Under the pieces are notes generated by a model. It made no database searches. It was not told the origin of the DNA and worked only from the letters and a program-made list of their open reading frames with translations. From positions 372,001 to 436,000 of the forward strand of contig NZ_JAEAGO010000002.1 of assembly GCF_016464625.1 (NCBI RefSeq): DNA of 64,000 bases, written 5' to 3'. Shown here in pieces: positions 36,751 through 45,555 of this stretch. A program made the position numbers and the translations under genes. Each line of letters starts with the position of its first letter. Positions within the stretch are counted from its first letter, which is position 1. The stretch comes from Penaeicola halotolerans (GTDB taxonomy: Bacteria > Bacteroidota > Bacteroidia > Cytophagales > Cyclobacteriaceae).

Positions 36751-37293
36751 ATGAAAGGCACATCACTGACTTTATTTTTAGGGCCTCAGGGGAGTTTTAC
36801 CCAGCAAGCGGCCAAGCGGCTGATGCCTAAAGCACATCTCAGAGAAGCGGGTTCTATAGAGGAGATATTTGAATTGCTAGACAAGCAAAAAGATACGTAT
36901 GCAGTAGTACCCTTGAGAAATTCACTAGCAGGAGATGTCAGTGAGACCGTAGCGCTTCTACAGCGGTATCCTATGGTCGAGATCGAGAGCTCACATGTAC
37001 TGAAGGTTTCGCTTTGTTTGGCAGCAAATGCTGCTGAACCCGTAGAAGAGATCTATTCCAAGGATATCGCTTTTGAACAGTGCAGTGTTTTTTTAAAGGT
37101 GAATTACCCTCATGTAAAATTGACTAAAGTAAACTCAACTTCAGAGGGCGCTAAACTAGCTACTGAAAATCGTCATACGGCTGCGATATGCTCAGAGCTA
37201 GCAGCTAATACTTATGGCCTTAGCGTATTAGCAAAAGATATTCAAAACAATCAGGATAATCAAACAACCTTTATCCTCATCCGCTCTACATAA
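36751..37293 (+). CDS. Prephenate dehydratase-like protein without ACT domain
   Basis: A 180-residue protein equal to the prephenate dehydratase (PDT) domain alone: 'LFLGPQGSFTQQAA' at the N-terminus, 'TYAVVPLRNSLAG', 'AFEQCSVFLK' and 'KVNSTSEGAKLA'. PDT decarboxylates and dehydrates prephenate to phenylpyruvate for phenylalanine. Two signature positions are changed: the usual P-I-E-N-(S/T) motif reads P-L-R-N-S, and the conserved T-R-F near the C-terminus reads T-T-F. The ACT regulatory domain is absent. Either a diverged active PDT or a related protein with another role. Confidence 0.75.
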   Translation: MKGTSLTLFLGPQGSFTQQAAKRLMPKAHLREAGSIEEIFELLDKQKDTYAVVPLRNSLAGDVSETVALLQRYPMVEIESSHVLKVSLCLAANAAEPVEEIYSKDIAFEQCSVFLKVNYPHVKLTKVNSTSEGAKLATENRHTAAICSELAANTYGLSVLAKDIQNNQDNQTTFILIRST

Positions 37294-37295
37294 AA

Positions 37296-37326
37296 AAAGC
37301 CGAACTCATCGTCCGGCTTTATATTT
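37296..37326. terminator. Terminator between prephenate dehydratase and gldJ genes
   Basis: AAAGCCG (37296-37302) pairs with CGGCTTT (37314-37320) around an 11-nt loop. A tracts precede and T-rich sequence follows, so it can serve both convergent genes. Confidence 0.8.
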
Positions 37327-37342
37327 CTAGTTCGTTGAAAGC

Positions 37343-38623
37343 TTATTTACCCTCTCCTCCTACTGCGATCATCGCGCAACGGAATCCAATCGTAGCCGTA
37401 GCTGAATCTCTGTGCATATACCTTCTAGTACCAGGTGCTAGCCAATAAGCAACATCTGACCAGCCTCCACCTTTGTACACTTTAGAGTCATCACTGATGG
37501 TCATTCTACCTGTATAGTCTCCTTGTACGTCTCTTCTACCGTCTCTTCTGACAGGGTTGAGATCATCAAAGTCTTGGAATGAAAGTGGACGGTAGGTATC
37601 ATATACCCACTCATTTACGTTTCCAGCCATATTGTAAAGACCGAAGTCGTTTGGCATAAACTTGTATACGTTGTCAGGGATGATCTCTCCATCATTGGTG
37701 ATGCCACCAGCTATACCACCGTAGTCACCTCGACCTCTTTTAAAGTTGGCTAGGAAGTCACCTTGCTTGTTTTTCTTGTTGATAGTGTATGGATTTCTAA
37801 GGCCTCTACCATCCCAAGGATAGATACGTCCATACTCTTGATTTTCTTCGAGGTACTGCGTACCGATCATACCTTTGGCAGCATATTCCCACTCTGACTC
37901 AGTAGGTAATCTGTACTCAGGTAATACGAGACCTTGCTCGATGAGTTGAAATTTATTTGGCATGGCAAAAGGATCGGTAGGGTCTACTGCGGCTGTAGCA
38001 GTGGTATCAGGCCCACCTCTTCGGCCTCTTCCACCAGAACCTTCATTCATCACTTCAAATACTTTCTTTGTTCTCCACTTGCTGTAGTCCACTGCTTTAG
38101 CCCATGATACACCCACTACTGGATAGAAGTTAAAACCTGGATGTCTGAAGTAGTACTCTACATACATGTCATTGAAAGACAGCGGAGATCTCCATACGTT
38201 AGTATCAGGAAGATTGTCTCTGTAGAGCTTATCATTAATTTTTTTGAGATCATTGAGAAATTCTCTGTAGTCAATATTAGTCACTTCAGTCTCATCCATA
38301 TAAAATGAAGCTACTGTGACTGTACGTTCTACGTTATCTCTGAGGCCCATGACATCAGATTCTTGTGCTCCAAGTACTGTACGACCACCTTGTATGTAAA
38401 TCAACTTAGGACCTACTACTTCACCAGCTACTCTTGATACTTGAAAAAGCGAAGAATCTCTACCGCTTAGGTCATATCTAGCACCTGTAGAAGCACTATA
38501 TCCACCTGGATTACTAGCAGTTCGGATATTATCCTTCTTTAAAAAACAACCCGTCATCATAGATGCCACTAGGACAAATAAAAATCCGGTTTTAATTGAA
38601 TTGCGAGTCGAGCTCATTTTCAT
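37343..38623 (-). CDS. gldJ: Gliding motility lipoprotein GldJ-like (SUMF1 domain)
   Basis: A 426-residue lipoprotein: lipobox 'MTGC' (Cys26), then a formylglycine-generating-enzyme-like (SUMF1) fold: 'LIYIQGGRTVLGAQ', 'FYMDETEVTNIDYREFL', 'YPVVGVSWAKAVDY', 'YRLPTESEWEYAAKG', 'YNMAGNVNEWVYDTY' and 'YKGGGWSDVAYWLAPGTRRYM'. GldJ and GldK are SUMF1-like lipoproteins of the type IX secretion/gliding machinery; the 'DTNVWR' and 'HPGFNFYPVVGVSW' segments favour GldJ. The catalytic cysteine pair of true sulfatase-modifying enzymes is not evident. The next minus-strand gene upstream is mfd (93 bp). Confidence 0.82.
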   Translation of the reverse strand: MKMSSTRNSIKTGFLFVLVASMMTGCFLKKDNIRTASNPGGYSASTGARYDLSGRDSSLFQVSRVAGEVVGPKLIYIQGGRTVLGAQESDVMGLRDNVERTVTVASFYMDETEVTNIDYREFLNDLKKINDKLYRDNLPDTNVWRSPLSFNDMYVEYYFRHPGFNFYPVVGVSWAKAVDYSKWRTKKVFEVMNEGSGGRGRRGGPDTTATAAVDPTDPFAMPNKFQLIEQGLVLPEYRLPTESEWEYAAKGMIGTQYLEENQEYGRIYPWDGRGLRNPYTINKKNKQGDFLANFKRGRGDYGGIAGGITNDGEIIPDNVYKFMPNDFGLYNMAGNVNEWVYDTYRPLSFQDFDDLNPVRRDGRRDVQGDYTGRMTISDDSKVYKGGGWSDVAYWLAPGTRRYMHRDSATATIGFRCAMIAVGGEGK

Positions 38624-38716
38624 GACAATTTAAGGTTCAATTCAAGTTGCTAATATAGAATTATGTTTATGATAACACAATCAATGATAGCAGCTAAAGG
38701 TCAAAATTAATCAAAA

Positions 38717-41700
38717 TTAGTTATAATTTAACATTTCCCTTGCGATGGAAATGGCCTGATTTACAGTGTTTACTCGCTCAAAGCTGATGATTAAACGCTT
38801 CTTGTGTTCTTTTATTTTACTATGCCTTGCATGTGCTGAGACGTATTTGATGATTTTGTTAAATGTCTCCGATTTAAAATAAGCTTCATTTTCTTGGCCG
38901 AGGACATAGCACTTCATCATTTCATTTTTAATAGACAGTTTTTCAAAGCCTAATTGCTCAGCTACCCATCTCAGTCTCACGGTCTCTATCAAGTCTTGTA
39001 CCACATCTGGCAAAGGTCCAAATCTATCTTTTAAAGTAGTGATAAACTTGGTAATTTCATCCTCCGTTTTGATGTTGTCTAGCTTTGAGTATAGGCTCAA
39101 TCGCTCAGAGATATTGGATACATAAGACTCTGGGATCAATATCTCTAGATCAGTCTCTATCACACAGTCTTGTACTAAGATCTTTGTTTTCTCCTTTAAA
39201 TCTTGCTCAAAGAGATACGCAAACTCGTTCTCCTTCAGTTCGGTGATCGCCTCGTCTAGAATCTTATGATACATGTCAAATCCAATATCTGTAATAAAGC
39301 CGCTTTGCTCTGCTCCAAGCATATTACCTGCACCACGGATGTCTAAGTCTCTCATAGCTACTTTGAAGCCATCACCTAGATCAGAGAACTCTTCTAGCGT
39401 CTGTAGTCGCTTGCGTGCTTCTATGGTGAGGACCGAGGTTGGCTGCGTGAGCAAGTAGCAGAAAGCTTTTTTGTTGCTTCTACCAACCCGACCCCGCATT
39501 TGATGGAGATCAGAGAGGCCAAACATATGAGCCCTGTTGATCATGATTGTGTTGGCATTTGGGATATCAAGTCCAGACTCGATGATGTTTGTCGAGACTA
39601 GCACATCATATTCGCCTTCTATGAATTTGACCATGATATTTTCTAGCTTAGCCCCATCCATCTGCCCATGAGCTACTGCTATGCGGGCATCTGGCACCAT
39701 GCGCAGGATGAGATTTCCGATCGCTTCGATATCGCTGATTCTATTGTGTACAAAGAATACTTGGCCGCCTCTCCTCAACTCAAAAGAGATCGCATCTCTG
39801 ATGATCGTCTCATCAAAAGTATGGATTTCTGTGGTCACAGGCTGTCTATTAGGTGGTGGGGTGGCAATCACGCTGAGGTCCCGCGCGCCCATGAGAGAAA
39901 AATGTAGCGTGCGCGGAATAGGCGTGGCTGTCAAGGTTAGCACATCCACATTTACCCGCATTTCTTTGAGTCGGTCTTTTACTTTTACACCGAACTTCTG
40001 CTCTTCATCGATGATGAGGATACCTAGGTCTTTAAACTGTACATCTTTATTGACTATGCGATGTGTACCTACTAGGATGTCCACCTGTCCATCTGCTACT
40101 CTTTTGAGTATTTCTCTGATTTGCTTGGCTGATTTGAAGCGATTGATGTATTCCACTACTACAGGGAAGTTAGCTAGGCGCTCACTAAAAGTACGGAAGT
40201 GCTGCATGGCCAGGATAGTCGTAGGCACGAGCACTGCAGCCTGTTTTCGATCATTGACCGCTTTGAAAGCGGCACGAATGGCTACTTCCGTCTTGCCAAA
40301 GCCAACGTCTCCACAGACAAGCCTATCCATAGGATAGTTTTTTTCCATATCAGCCTTAACATCTGCTGTAGCCTTGGCTTGATCTGGTGTGTCTTCATAT
40401 AAAAAGGAAGATTCTAGCTCTGCTTGCAAGAAGCCATCCGCAGTAAATGCAAAACCAGGAGAGGCCTTTCTCTTAGCATAGAGACTGATCAGGTCTTTGG
40501 CGATGTCCTGAACCTGTTTTTTAACTTTGCGCTTTTTATTATCCCAGTCGGCAGAACCTAACTTACTCATGGCTGGAGGAGTGCCTTCTTTGCCAGAGTA
40601 CTTACTGATCTTGTGTAGGGCGTGAATGTTTACATAGAGTAGGTCATCATCTCTGTAGATGATGCGTAGTGCTTCTTGCATTTTGCCTCCTACGTCTACT
40701 TTTTCCAGCCCAGCAAATCTCCCTACTCCATAGTCTACATGCGTGATATAGTCTCCAGGCTGTAGGGTTTTGAGTTCTTTGAGTGTGAGTGCCTTGGACT
40801 TACTCGCACGCTCTTTGACTTGATATCTGTGGAATCGCTCAAACAATTGATGGTCTGTGTAGCAGACGAGCTTGAGCTGTTTATCTACAAAACCTTCTCT
40901 GAGAGCAATCCCTAGCGTCTGCACTTGAAGAGTCGGATCTAACTCTTCGAATATGGTGAGGAGCCTTTCGATCTGCTTCTCGGAGTCGGATAGCAAGATG
41001 TTGGTGAAGGACTTGCGTTCATTTTCTAGTAGGTTTTCTACCAGTAGCTGAAAATTTTTATTAAAAGAAGGCTGAGGCTGCGCCTCGAACTGGTGAATAA
41101 AGTCTGCTTTTCCAATGAACTTATTACCAAACTGAACTTGCTTGAAGTTATCAGCCCCTTTTTGAAAAGTTTTAGCTGTTTCAAAGAGTGCACTAGGCTC
41201 GAGTACAATGGCCTTTTTGGTTTTTTTCTCTGAGATCTCTTCAAAGCGATCTTCTGCTTTTTCAAAAGAGGTGTTGAGTACATCATGTAGGAGCTCGAGA
41301 TCTTTGTGCCAGATGATGGCATCGCTCGGTAAAAAGTCCAAAAACGACTGTCTGACTTCGTGTAGCAGCTTAGTTTGAACATTGGGGATGATGCTGATCT
41401 CTGCTACTTCATCGCTCGATAACTGTGTGTCAGCATCAAATAGGCGGATGCTTTCTATTTCTTTACCAAAAAGCTCCATACGGTATGGCTGATCAGTAGC
41501 ATAAGAAAAGACATCGATGATCCCTCCTCTGACTGCAAACTGTCCGGGCTCATAGACAAAGTCAGTTTTCTCGAAGTCATAGCTATTGAGGAGTTCAGCT
41601 AAAAATTCGATATCAACTTTTTCTCCCTTGTGTGCCTTGAAAGTATTAGCGGTTAGGGCTTTTTTGTTGATCACTTTCTCAGTCAGTGCTTCAGGATAAG

Positions 41701-42076
41701 TGACGATGAGCTGATTTTGTACTTTGTTTCCACTGATTTGGCTGAGGATCTCTGCTCGCATCAGGATGTTAGCATTGTCTATTTCCTCGGTTTGATAGGC
41801 GCGCTTATATGAGCTAGGAAATAGATGGATTGTTTTTTCTCGTCCAAATAACTGCTGCAAGTCATAGACAAAATAAGCCGCTTCTTCTTTGTCCCGACAG
41901 ATGATGAGGTGGAAGCCTTCGTTCAAAGTGTAGACAGCAGCTGTAAGCACAGCATCTAGACTTCCCGAAAGTCCTTTGAGTTGTGCGGATTTGATAGAAG
42001 AGGTTTTGAGCTTCTCAGCGATGGTTCGGATCAGACCATCAGCAGTGTATAGTGAGATAAAATCCTGAGCGTTCAA
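38717..42076 (-). CDS. mfd: Transcription-repair coupling factor
   Basis: A 1119-residue Mfd that displaces stalled RNA polymerase and recruits the UvrABC system. The UvrB-like N-terminal part is followed by a CarD-like RNA polymerase interaction domain ('LQPGDYITHVDYGVGRFAGL', ~430-510), a RecG-like ATPase with 'CGDVGFGKTEVA' (~590), 'DEEQKFGVK', 'TLTATPIPRTLHFS', 'MRGRVGRSNKKAFCYLL' and a C-terminal TRCF domain. The only start giving the full N-terminus is TTG 42076, since an in-frame stop lies just upstream. Confidence 0.96.
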   Translation of the reverse strand: MNAQDFISLYTADGLIRTIAEKLKTSSIKSAQLKGLSGSLDAVLTAAVYTLNEGFHLIICRDKEEAAYFVYDLQQLFGREKTIHLFPSSYKRAYQTEEIDNANILMRAEILSQISGNKVQNQLIVTYPEALTEKVINKKALTANTFKAHKGEKVDIEFLAELLNSYDFEKTDFVYEPGQFAVRGGIIDVFSYATDQPYRMELFGKEIESIRLFDADTQLSSDEVAEISIIPNVQTKLLHEVRQSFLDFLPSDAIIWHKDLELLHDVLNTSFEKAEDRFEEISEKKTKKAIVLEPSALFETAKTFQKGADNFKQVQFGNKFIGKADFIHQFEAQPQPSFNKNFQLLVENLLENERKSFTNILLSDSEKQIERLLTIFEELDPTLQVQTLGIALREGFVDKQLKLVCYTDHQLFERFHRYQVKERASKSKALTLKELKTLQPGDYITHVDYGVGRFAGLEKVDVGGKMQEALRIIYRDDDLLYVNIHALHKISKYSGKEGTPPAMSKLGSADWDNKKRKVKKQVQDIAKDLISLYAKRKASPGFAFTADGFLQAELESSFLYEDTPDQAKATADVKADMEKNYPMDRLVCGDVGFGKTEVAIRAAFKAVNDRKQAAVLVPTTILAMQHFRTFSERLANFPVVVEYINRFKSAKQIREILKRVADGQVDILVGTHRIVNKDVQFKDLGILIIDEEQKFGVKVKDRLKEMRVNVDVLTLTATPIPRTLHFSLMGARDLSVIATPPPNRQPVTTEIHTFDETIIRDAISFELRRGGQVFFVHNRISDIEAIGNLILRMVPDARIAVAHGQMDGAKLENIMVKFIEGEYDVLVSTNIIESGLDIPNANTIMINRAHMFGLSDLHQMRGRVGRSNKKAFCYLLTQPTSVLTIEARKRLQTLEEFSDLGDGFKVAMRDLDIRGAGNMLGAEQSGFITDIGFDMYHKILDEAITELKENEFAYLFEQDLKEKTKILVQDCVIETDLEILIPESYVSNISERLSLYSKLDNIKTEDEITKFITTLKDRFGPLPDVVQDLIETVRLRWVAEQLGFEKLSIKNEMMKCYVLGQENEAYFKSETFNKIIKYVSAHARHSKIKEHKKRLIISFERVNTVNQAISIAREMLNYN

Positions 42077-42208
42077 ACTTTATGATTGGTAAATTGAGTG
42101 GCAAATTTAAACTATATAAATGGCGATACCTTAGAGAAAGGTTTAAGATTTGATGAAATAATTTCTAAGGAATGAGAACTATAATAAGCGTAAGAAGTTT
42201 ATGTGCAT

Positions 42209-42841
42209 ATGAATAAGCCAGTAGCCAAATCGTCAGAAAAAGAGCGCCTCAGCACCTTTGAGCGCATAGAGCGGATGCATCCGTTTCAGACGATCATCTA
42301 TTTGGCTATGTTTGGTAGTGGGTTGATATTCTTATTCTTTGTTATTGCCTTTTTATTATCACAGCCAGATGGACTGGTTTTCAATCGTTTTTATATCCCG
42401 AAGGCTTTCATAGCAAGTTCTTTTGCCATATTGATCTCCAGTTATACGGTCAGTAGATTACGTTTATTCTATGTGGAGGATAATATTCGACAGTTACTGA
42501 TCTATACAGGAGCTACACTGATACTTGGCTTAGTTTTTACTTTCTTACAGGTTTTAGGTTGGAAAGAGCTAGATGATATGGGGATCAAGTTCAATGGCTT
42601 GCCTAGTGGGAGTTTTCTCTACATTATTTCAGGCATACACTTGGTGCACTTACTTGGCGCATTGATTTTTGCTATTTCTTTGTTTTTGAGAGTTCTCAAA
42701 ATAGCTGTAGATCCTGTAGACACTTTGATCTTTGCTACCAATCCTTTTGATCAGTTAAAGATCAGACTTTTTGCTACTTACTGGCACTTCATGGATGCGC
42801 TTTGGATCATTTTATTTTTCGTTTTTCTATTAAGTTTTTAA
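42209..42841 (+). CDS. Cytochrome c oxidase subunit III-like protein
   Basis: A 210-residue polytopic protein. The pattern 'GSFLYIISGIHLVHLLGALIFA' and 'YWHFMDALWIILFF' is that of heme-copper oxidase subunit III, with its usual conserved His and Glu/Asp positions; about five helices are predicted. COX3 accompanies the catalytic subunits but none are in this window, so it is an orphan or accessory copy. GTG 42203 is in frame upstream; ATG 42209 is preferred. A terminator at 42907 follows. Confidence 0.82.
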   Translation: MNKPVAKSSEKERLSTFERIERMHPFQTIIYLAMFGSGLIFLFFVIAFLLSQPDGLVFNRFYIPKAFIASSFAILISSYTVSRLRLFYVEDNIRQLLIYTGATLILGLVFTFLQVLGWKELDDMGIKFNGLPSGSFLYIISGIHLVHLLGALIFAISLFLRVLKIAVDPVDTLIFATNPFDQLKIRLFATYWHFMDALWIILFFVFLLSF

Positions 42842-42906
42842 AGCATTCAGAAAATCAATTCATTTCATATTCCTTCAATATTGTTGGTCATCAAACTATA
42901 AAAATT

Positions 42907-42945
42907 CAGGCTGACAGAAATTTCTCCGTCAGCCTGTTTTGTTTT
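42907..42945. terminator. Rho-independent terminator between COX3-like and outer-membrane receptor genes
   Basis: CAGGCTGAC (42907-42915) pairs perfectly with GTCAGCCTG (42928-42936), followed by TTTTGTTTTTT. A-rich bases precede the stem, so both convergent transcripts may stop here. Confidence 0.9.
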
Positions 42946-42959
42946 TTGAGGTCAAAAAA

Positions 42960-45392
42960 TTAATTCAATCTGCTGCGCTCTTCGTCACTACCGCTTCTAG
43001 AGTTGACATTGAATTTCTCTCCTTTGTTGAATCTATATCTGAGGGTAACACGCACTCCCTGCTGACTTCTATACTGTCTAAAGCTCGTATCGATCTGTTC
43101 AAAATCTACTGCTCCACGGATTTTTTGTGTTCTGAAAAGGTCTGTAGCATTTACCGCAATGCTGTATTTGCCATCGGCAAAGCTCTTGTTCAGTCCTAGG
43201 TCTACCCAACCAAATCCGCTAATGGCAAGCTGACCATCTTGAAAAGGACCTACATACATACCCATCAGTTCTACTTTGAAGCCCTTTGGCAAGTTGATGT
43301 TGTGCTGACTGCGAATGTTGAAAGAGGTCTGGCTCACTTCCAGTAAATCTTCGCCTATCTGTGACTGGAACCTACTGTGGAATGTCTCGATATAGTTGCT
43401 CACACCCCACCACTTCGTGATGTCGACTGGGATCATAAAGTTGATATTATAGAAACTCGCATTATCTAGGTTGGCCATGCGCAGACGACTGGTTTTAGTC
43501 TCTTCGTCTTGGTACATCACTTGGTTAAAGATATCTGTTGTGCGACTATACCTTAGGGTCACCTGATAGCTGTTTTTAAATACTTGAGTGACTTCAAAAT
43601 TGCTAGAAAACATCGGTCTCAAATTCGGATTACCTTCCTCAGTAGTCAACGGATCTATGTAAAACACATAAGGATTTAAGCTACGGTAGTTTGGTCTGGT
43701 GATCCTTCTGTTGACATTGTAGATGATCTTATAGTCAGGCGTGATTTGCTGCTGTACAAATACACTTGGAAATAAGCTTACATACTGTTGTCTATTGAGT
43801 TGATTGAGCGTGATCGACTCACCAGTGATATCAGAGTACTCCGCTCTAAGCCCGAGTTGTGCACTGACTTTTTCCCCCCAATTGGTATTATAGTTACTAT
43901 ATGCCGCTAGGACATTTTCAGTGTAGATAAACCTATTGCTATTAGGATCAGTGATCCATGGCTCATTAGGTGTTCTTCTGCTAAGGTCAAGGTTATTGTC
44001 AGAGTTGATCCAGCTGCCTTTTAGTCCCGCAGCAAATGACTTTCCTTTAGCAAGTGGTTTGCTGAAGTCAACTTTAGCGGTAAGGATGCGATAGTCCATA
44101 TCATTGATCGTACGGATATCATCTCTATCAGCATTGGCAAAGTCCTCATTGACCCAGTAGCTATTAGCTAGTATGCCATTGCTAGAGACGCGCATCTTAG
44201 CCACATCTATGTCCGAAGTAAGTCTAGTACCCATCGTATCAAGTTTGCCTACATAGTGGAAGTTGGCAAAGAGACGGTTATTGTCCTGCTGATTGTCATT
44301 GAGTGAGCTGATACGATTGATGTCTGTAGTGTTGGGATTTGTGATTGTAGTATTAGAAATAGCATCTACTCCATTGTCAAAATTTGCCCAAGACACATTC
44401 GTTCCTACACTGTGCTGATCATTTATCTGGTAGTCGAGCCCACCATTTGCGATGACGTTAGACCTGTTTTCATCAAGTCGAGTAGCCTGATTGAAGCTAG
44501 CGACTCCTTCTGACTGTTGGAAATTTCTAGTGATATTGAGGTCATTGAATACATTGTTTTGACCCGCATTGAGACTTGTCGTATAAGTCCATTTATTATT
44601 TTTGATATTTAGCGAGGCACCAGCATTACTTGAATACAGACCGTTATATTGTCCACCGACAAAAGCACTTCCATTCATACCGTTGAGTGTGTTTTTCTTC
44701 AATACGATATTGATGACACCTCCTGCGCCTTCAGCGTCAAACTGTGAGCCTGGATTGTTGATTACTTCTATACTCTTGAGATTGTCAGCAGGCATCGCTC
44801 TGAGGAAATTGGCTAGATCGGCTGCACTCATGTAGGTAGGGCGCTCATCGATCATGACGATGACACCTGCACGGCCATTGAGTTTGATATTGCCATCTCC
44901 ATCGACAAATACTCCAGGCGATCTTCCGATCACATCTAGTGCATTGTTTCCTTCTGCCATCACGGTACCTTCTACATTGACCACCGTTCTGTCGGCTTTG
45001 ATAGTGACTTCTGGTCTTGTGCTAGAGACGGTGACTTCATTGAGTAGCTCAGCGGACTCTTTGACTTGGAGTATGCCAAAGTCCTTTTGGCTACCTGATG
45101 TGAGTTTCATCGTTTCAGATTGGAAAGTATCAAAGCCAATAGCGCTGACCTTGAGTATAGCCTCTCCTGTATAAGTAGTCTTAAGAGCAAACTTACCCGA
45201 TTCATCAGAAACCACTCCAGTGATGAGTGATTGGTCGGAATTTTTGATCAAAACCACATTGGCAAATGCGACCGCTTCGCCAGATTCAGTTTGTAGTGTG
45301 CCAGATAGCAAACTCTCTTGCTGGGCATGGCTAGGTGTAGTCAATTGAAAACTGAAAAATAAAACTACACAGCTTAAAAATTTTGATAACAT
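42960..45392 (-). CDS. Outer-membrane beta-barrel receptor (TonB-dependent receptor-like, OMP_b-brl_3)
   Basis: An 810-residue outer membrane protein. A signal peptide (residues ~1-25, 'SHAQ') is followed by a carboxypeptidase-regulatory-like beta sandwich ('SGTLQTESGEAVAFANVVL', ~28-110), a plug-type domain ('TRPEVTIKADRTVVNVEGT', 'NNPGSQFDAEGAGGVINIVLKK') and a large barrel ending in 'GVRVTLRYRFNKGEKFN'. No clear N-terminal TonB box is visible. It likely transports a bound ligand of unknown identity. Upstream frame extends to TTG 45449; ATG 45392 is the start that gives the signal peptide. Confidence 0.88.
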   Translation of the reverse strand: MLSKFLSCVVLFFSFQLTTPSHAQQESLLSGTLQTESGEAVAFANVVLIKNSDQSLITGVVSDESGKFALKTTYTGEAILKVSAIGFDTFQSETMKLTSGSQKDFGILQVKESAELLNEVTVSSTRPEVTIKADRTVVNVEGTVMAEGNNALDVIGRSPGVFVDGDGNIKLNGRAGVIVMIDERPTYMSAADLANFLRAMPADNLKSIEVINNPGSQFDAEGAGGVINIVLKKNTLNGMNGSAFVGGQYNGLYSSNAGASLNIKNNKWTYTTSLNAGQNNVFNDLNITRNFQQSEGVASFNQATRLDENRSNVIANGGLDYQINDQHSVGTNVSWANFDNGVDAISNTTITNPNTTDINRISSLNDNQQDNNRLFANFHYVGKLDTMGTRLTSDIDVAKMRVSSNGILANSYWVNEDFANADRDDIRTINDMDYRILTAKVDFSKPLAKGKSFAAGLKGSWINSDNNLDLSRRTPNEPWITDPNSNRFIYTENVLAAYSNYNTNWGEKVSAQLGLRAEYSDITGESITLNQLNRQQYVSLFPSVFVQQQITPDYKIIYNVNRRITRPNYRSLNPYVFYIDPLTTEEGNPNLRPMFSSNFEVTQVFKNSYQVTLRYSRTTDIFNQVMYQDEETKTSRLRMANLDNASFYNINFMIPVDITKWWGVSNYIETFHSRFQSQIGEDLLEVSQTSFNIRSQHNINLPKGFKVELMGMYVGPFQDGQLAISGFGWVDLGLNKSFADGKYSIAVNATDLFRTQKIRGAVDFEQIDTSFRQYRSQQGVRVTLRYRFNKGEKFNVNSRSGSDEERSRLN

Positions 45393-45485
45393 GATTTGCT
45401 TGCTTTGAAAAGTGAATGATTTCTCTGCTAGCTGAAATATTGATGCCAAAAAATATTAAACAACTGTTAATCAATGATTTATATA

Positions 45486-45535
45486 GTTTTTTAAAAAATT
45501 AACTGTCCAAAAAGCGGACATCTTTTCGGACAGTT
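45486..45535 (-). terminator. Terminator of the metal efflux operon
   Basis: AACTGTCCAAAAAG (45501-45514) pairs with CTTTTCGGACAGTT (45522-45535) except for one position, with a 7-nt loop. In the minus-strand reading direction it is followed by a U-rich stretch, so it ends transcription after the adaptor gene at 45556. Confidence 0.85.
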
Positions 45536-45555
45536 GATCTGATTGATTTAAGCAT

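Noticed and set aside
39681-40337. 218-residue plus-strand ORF
   Set aside because: Antisense to the ATPase part of mfd, whose motifs are unmistakable; serine- and arginine-rich shadow translation.
44854-45174. 106-residue plus-strand ORF
   Set aside because: Antisense to the plug region of the outer-membrane receptor; no independent support.
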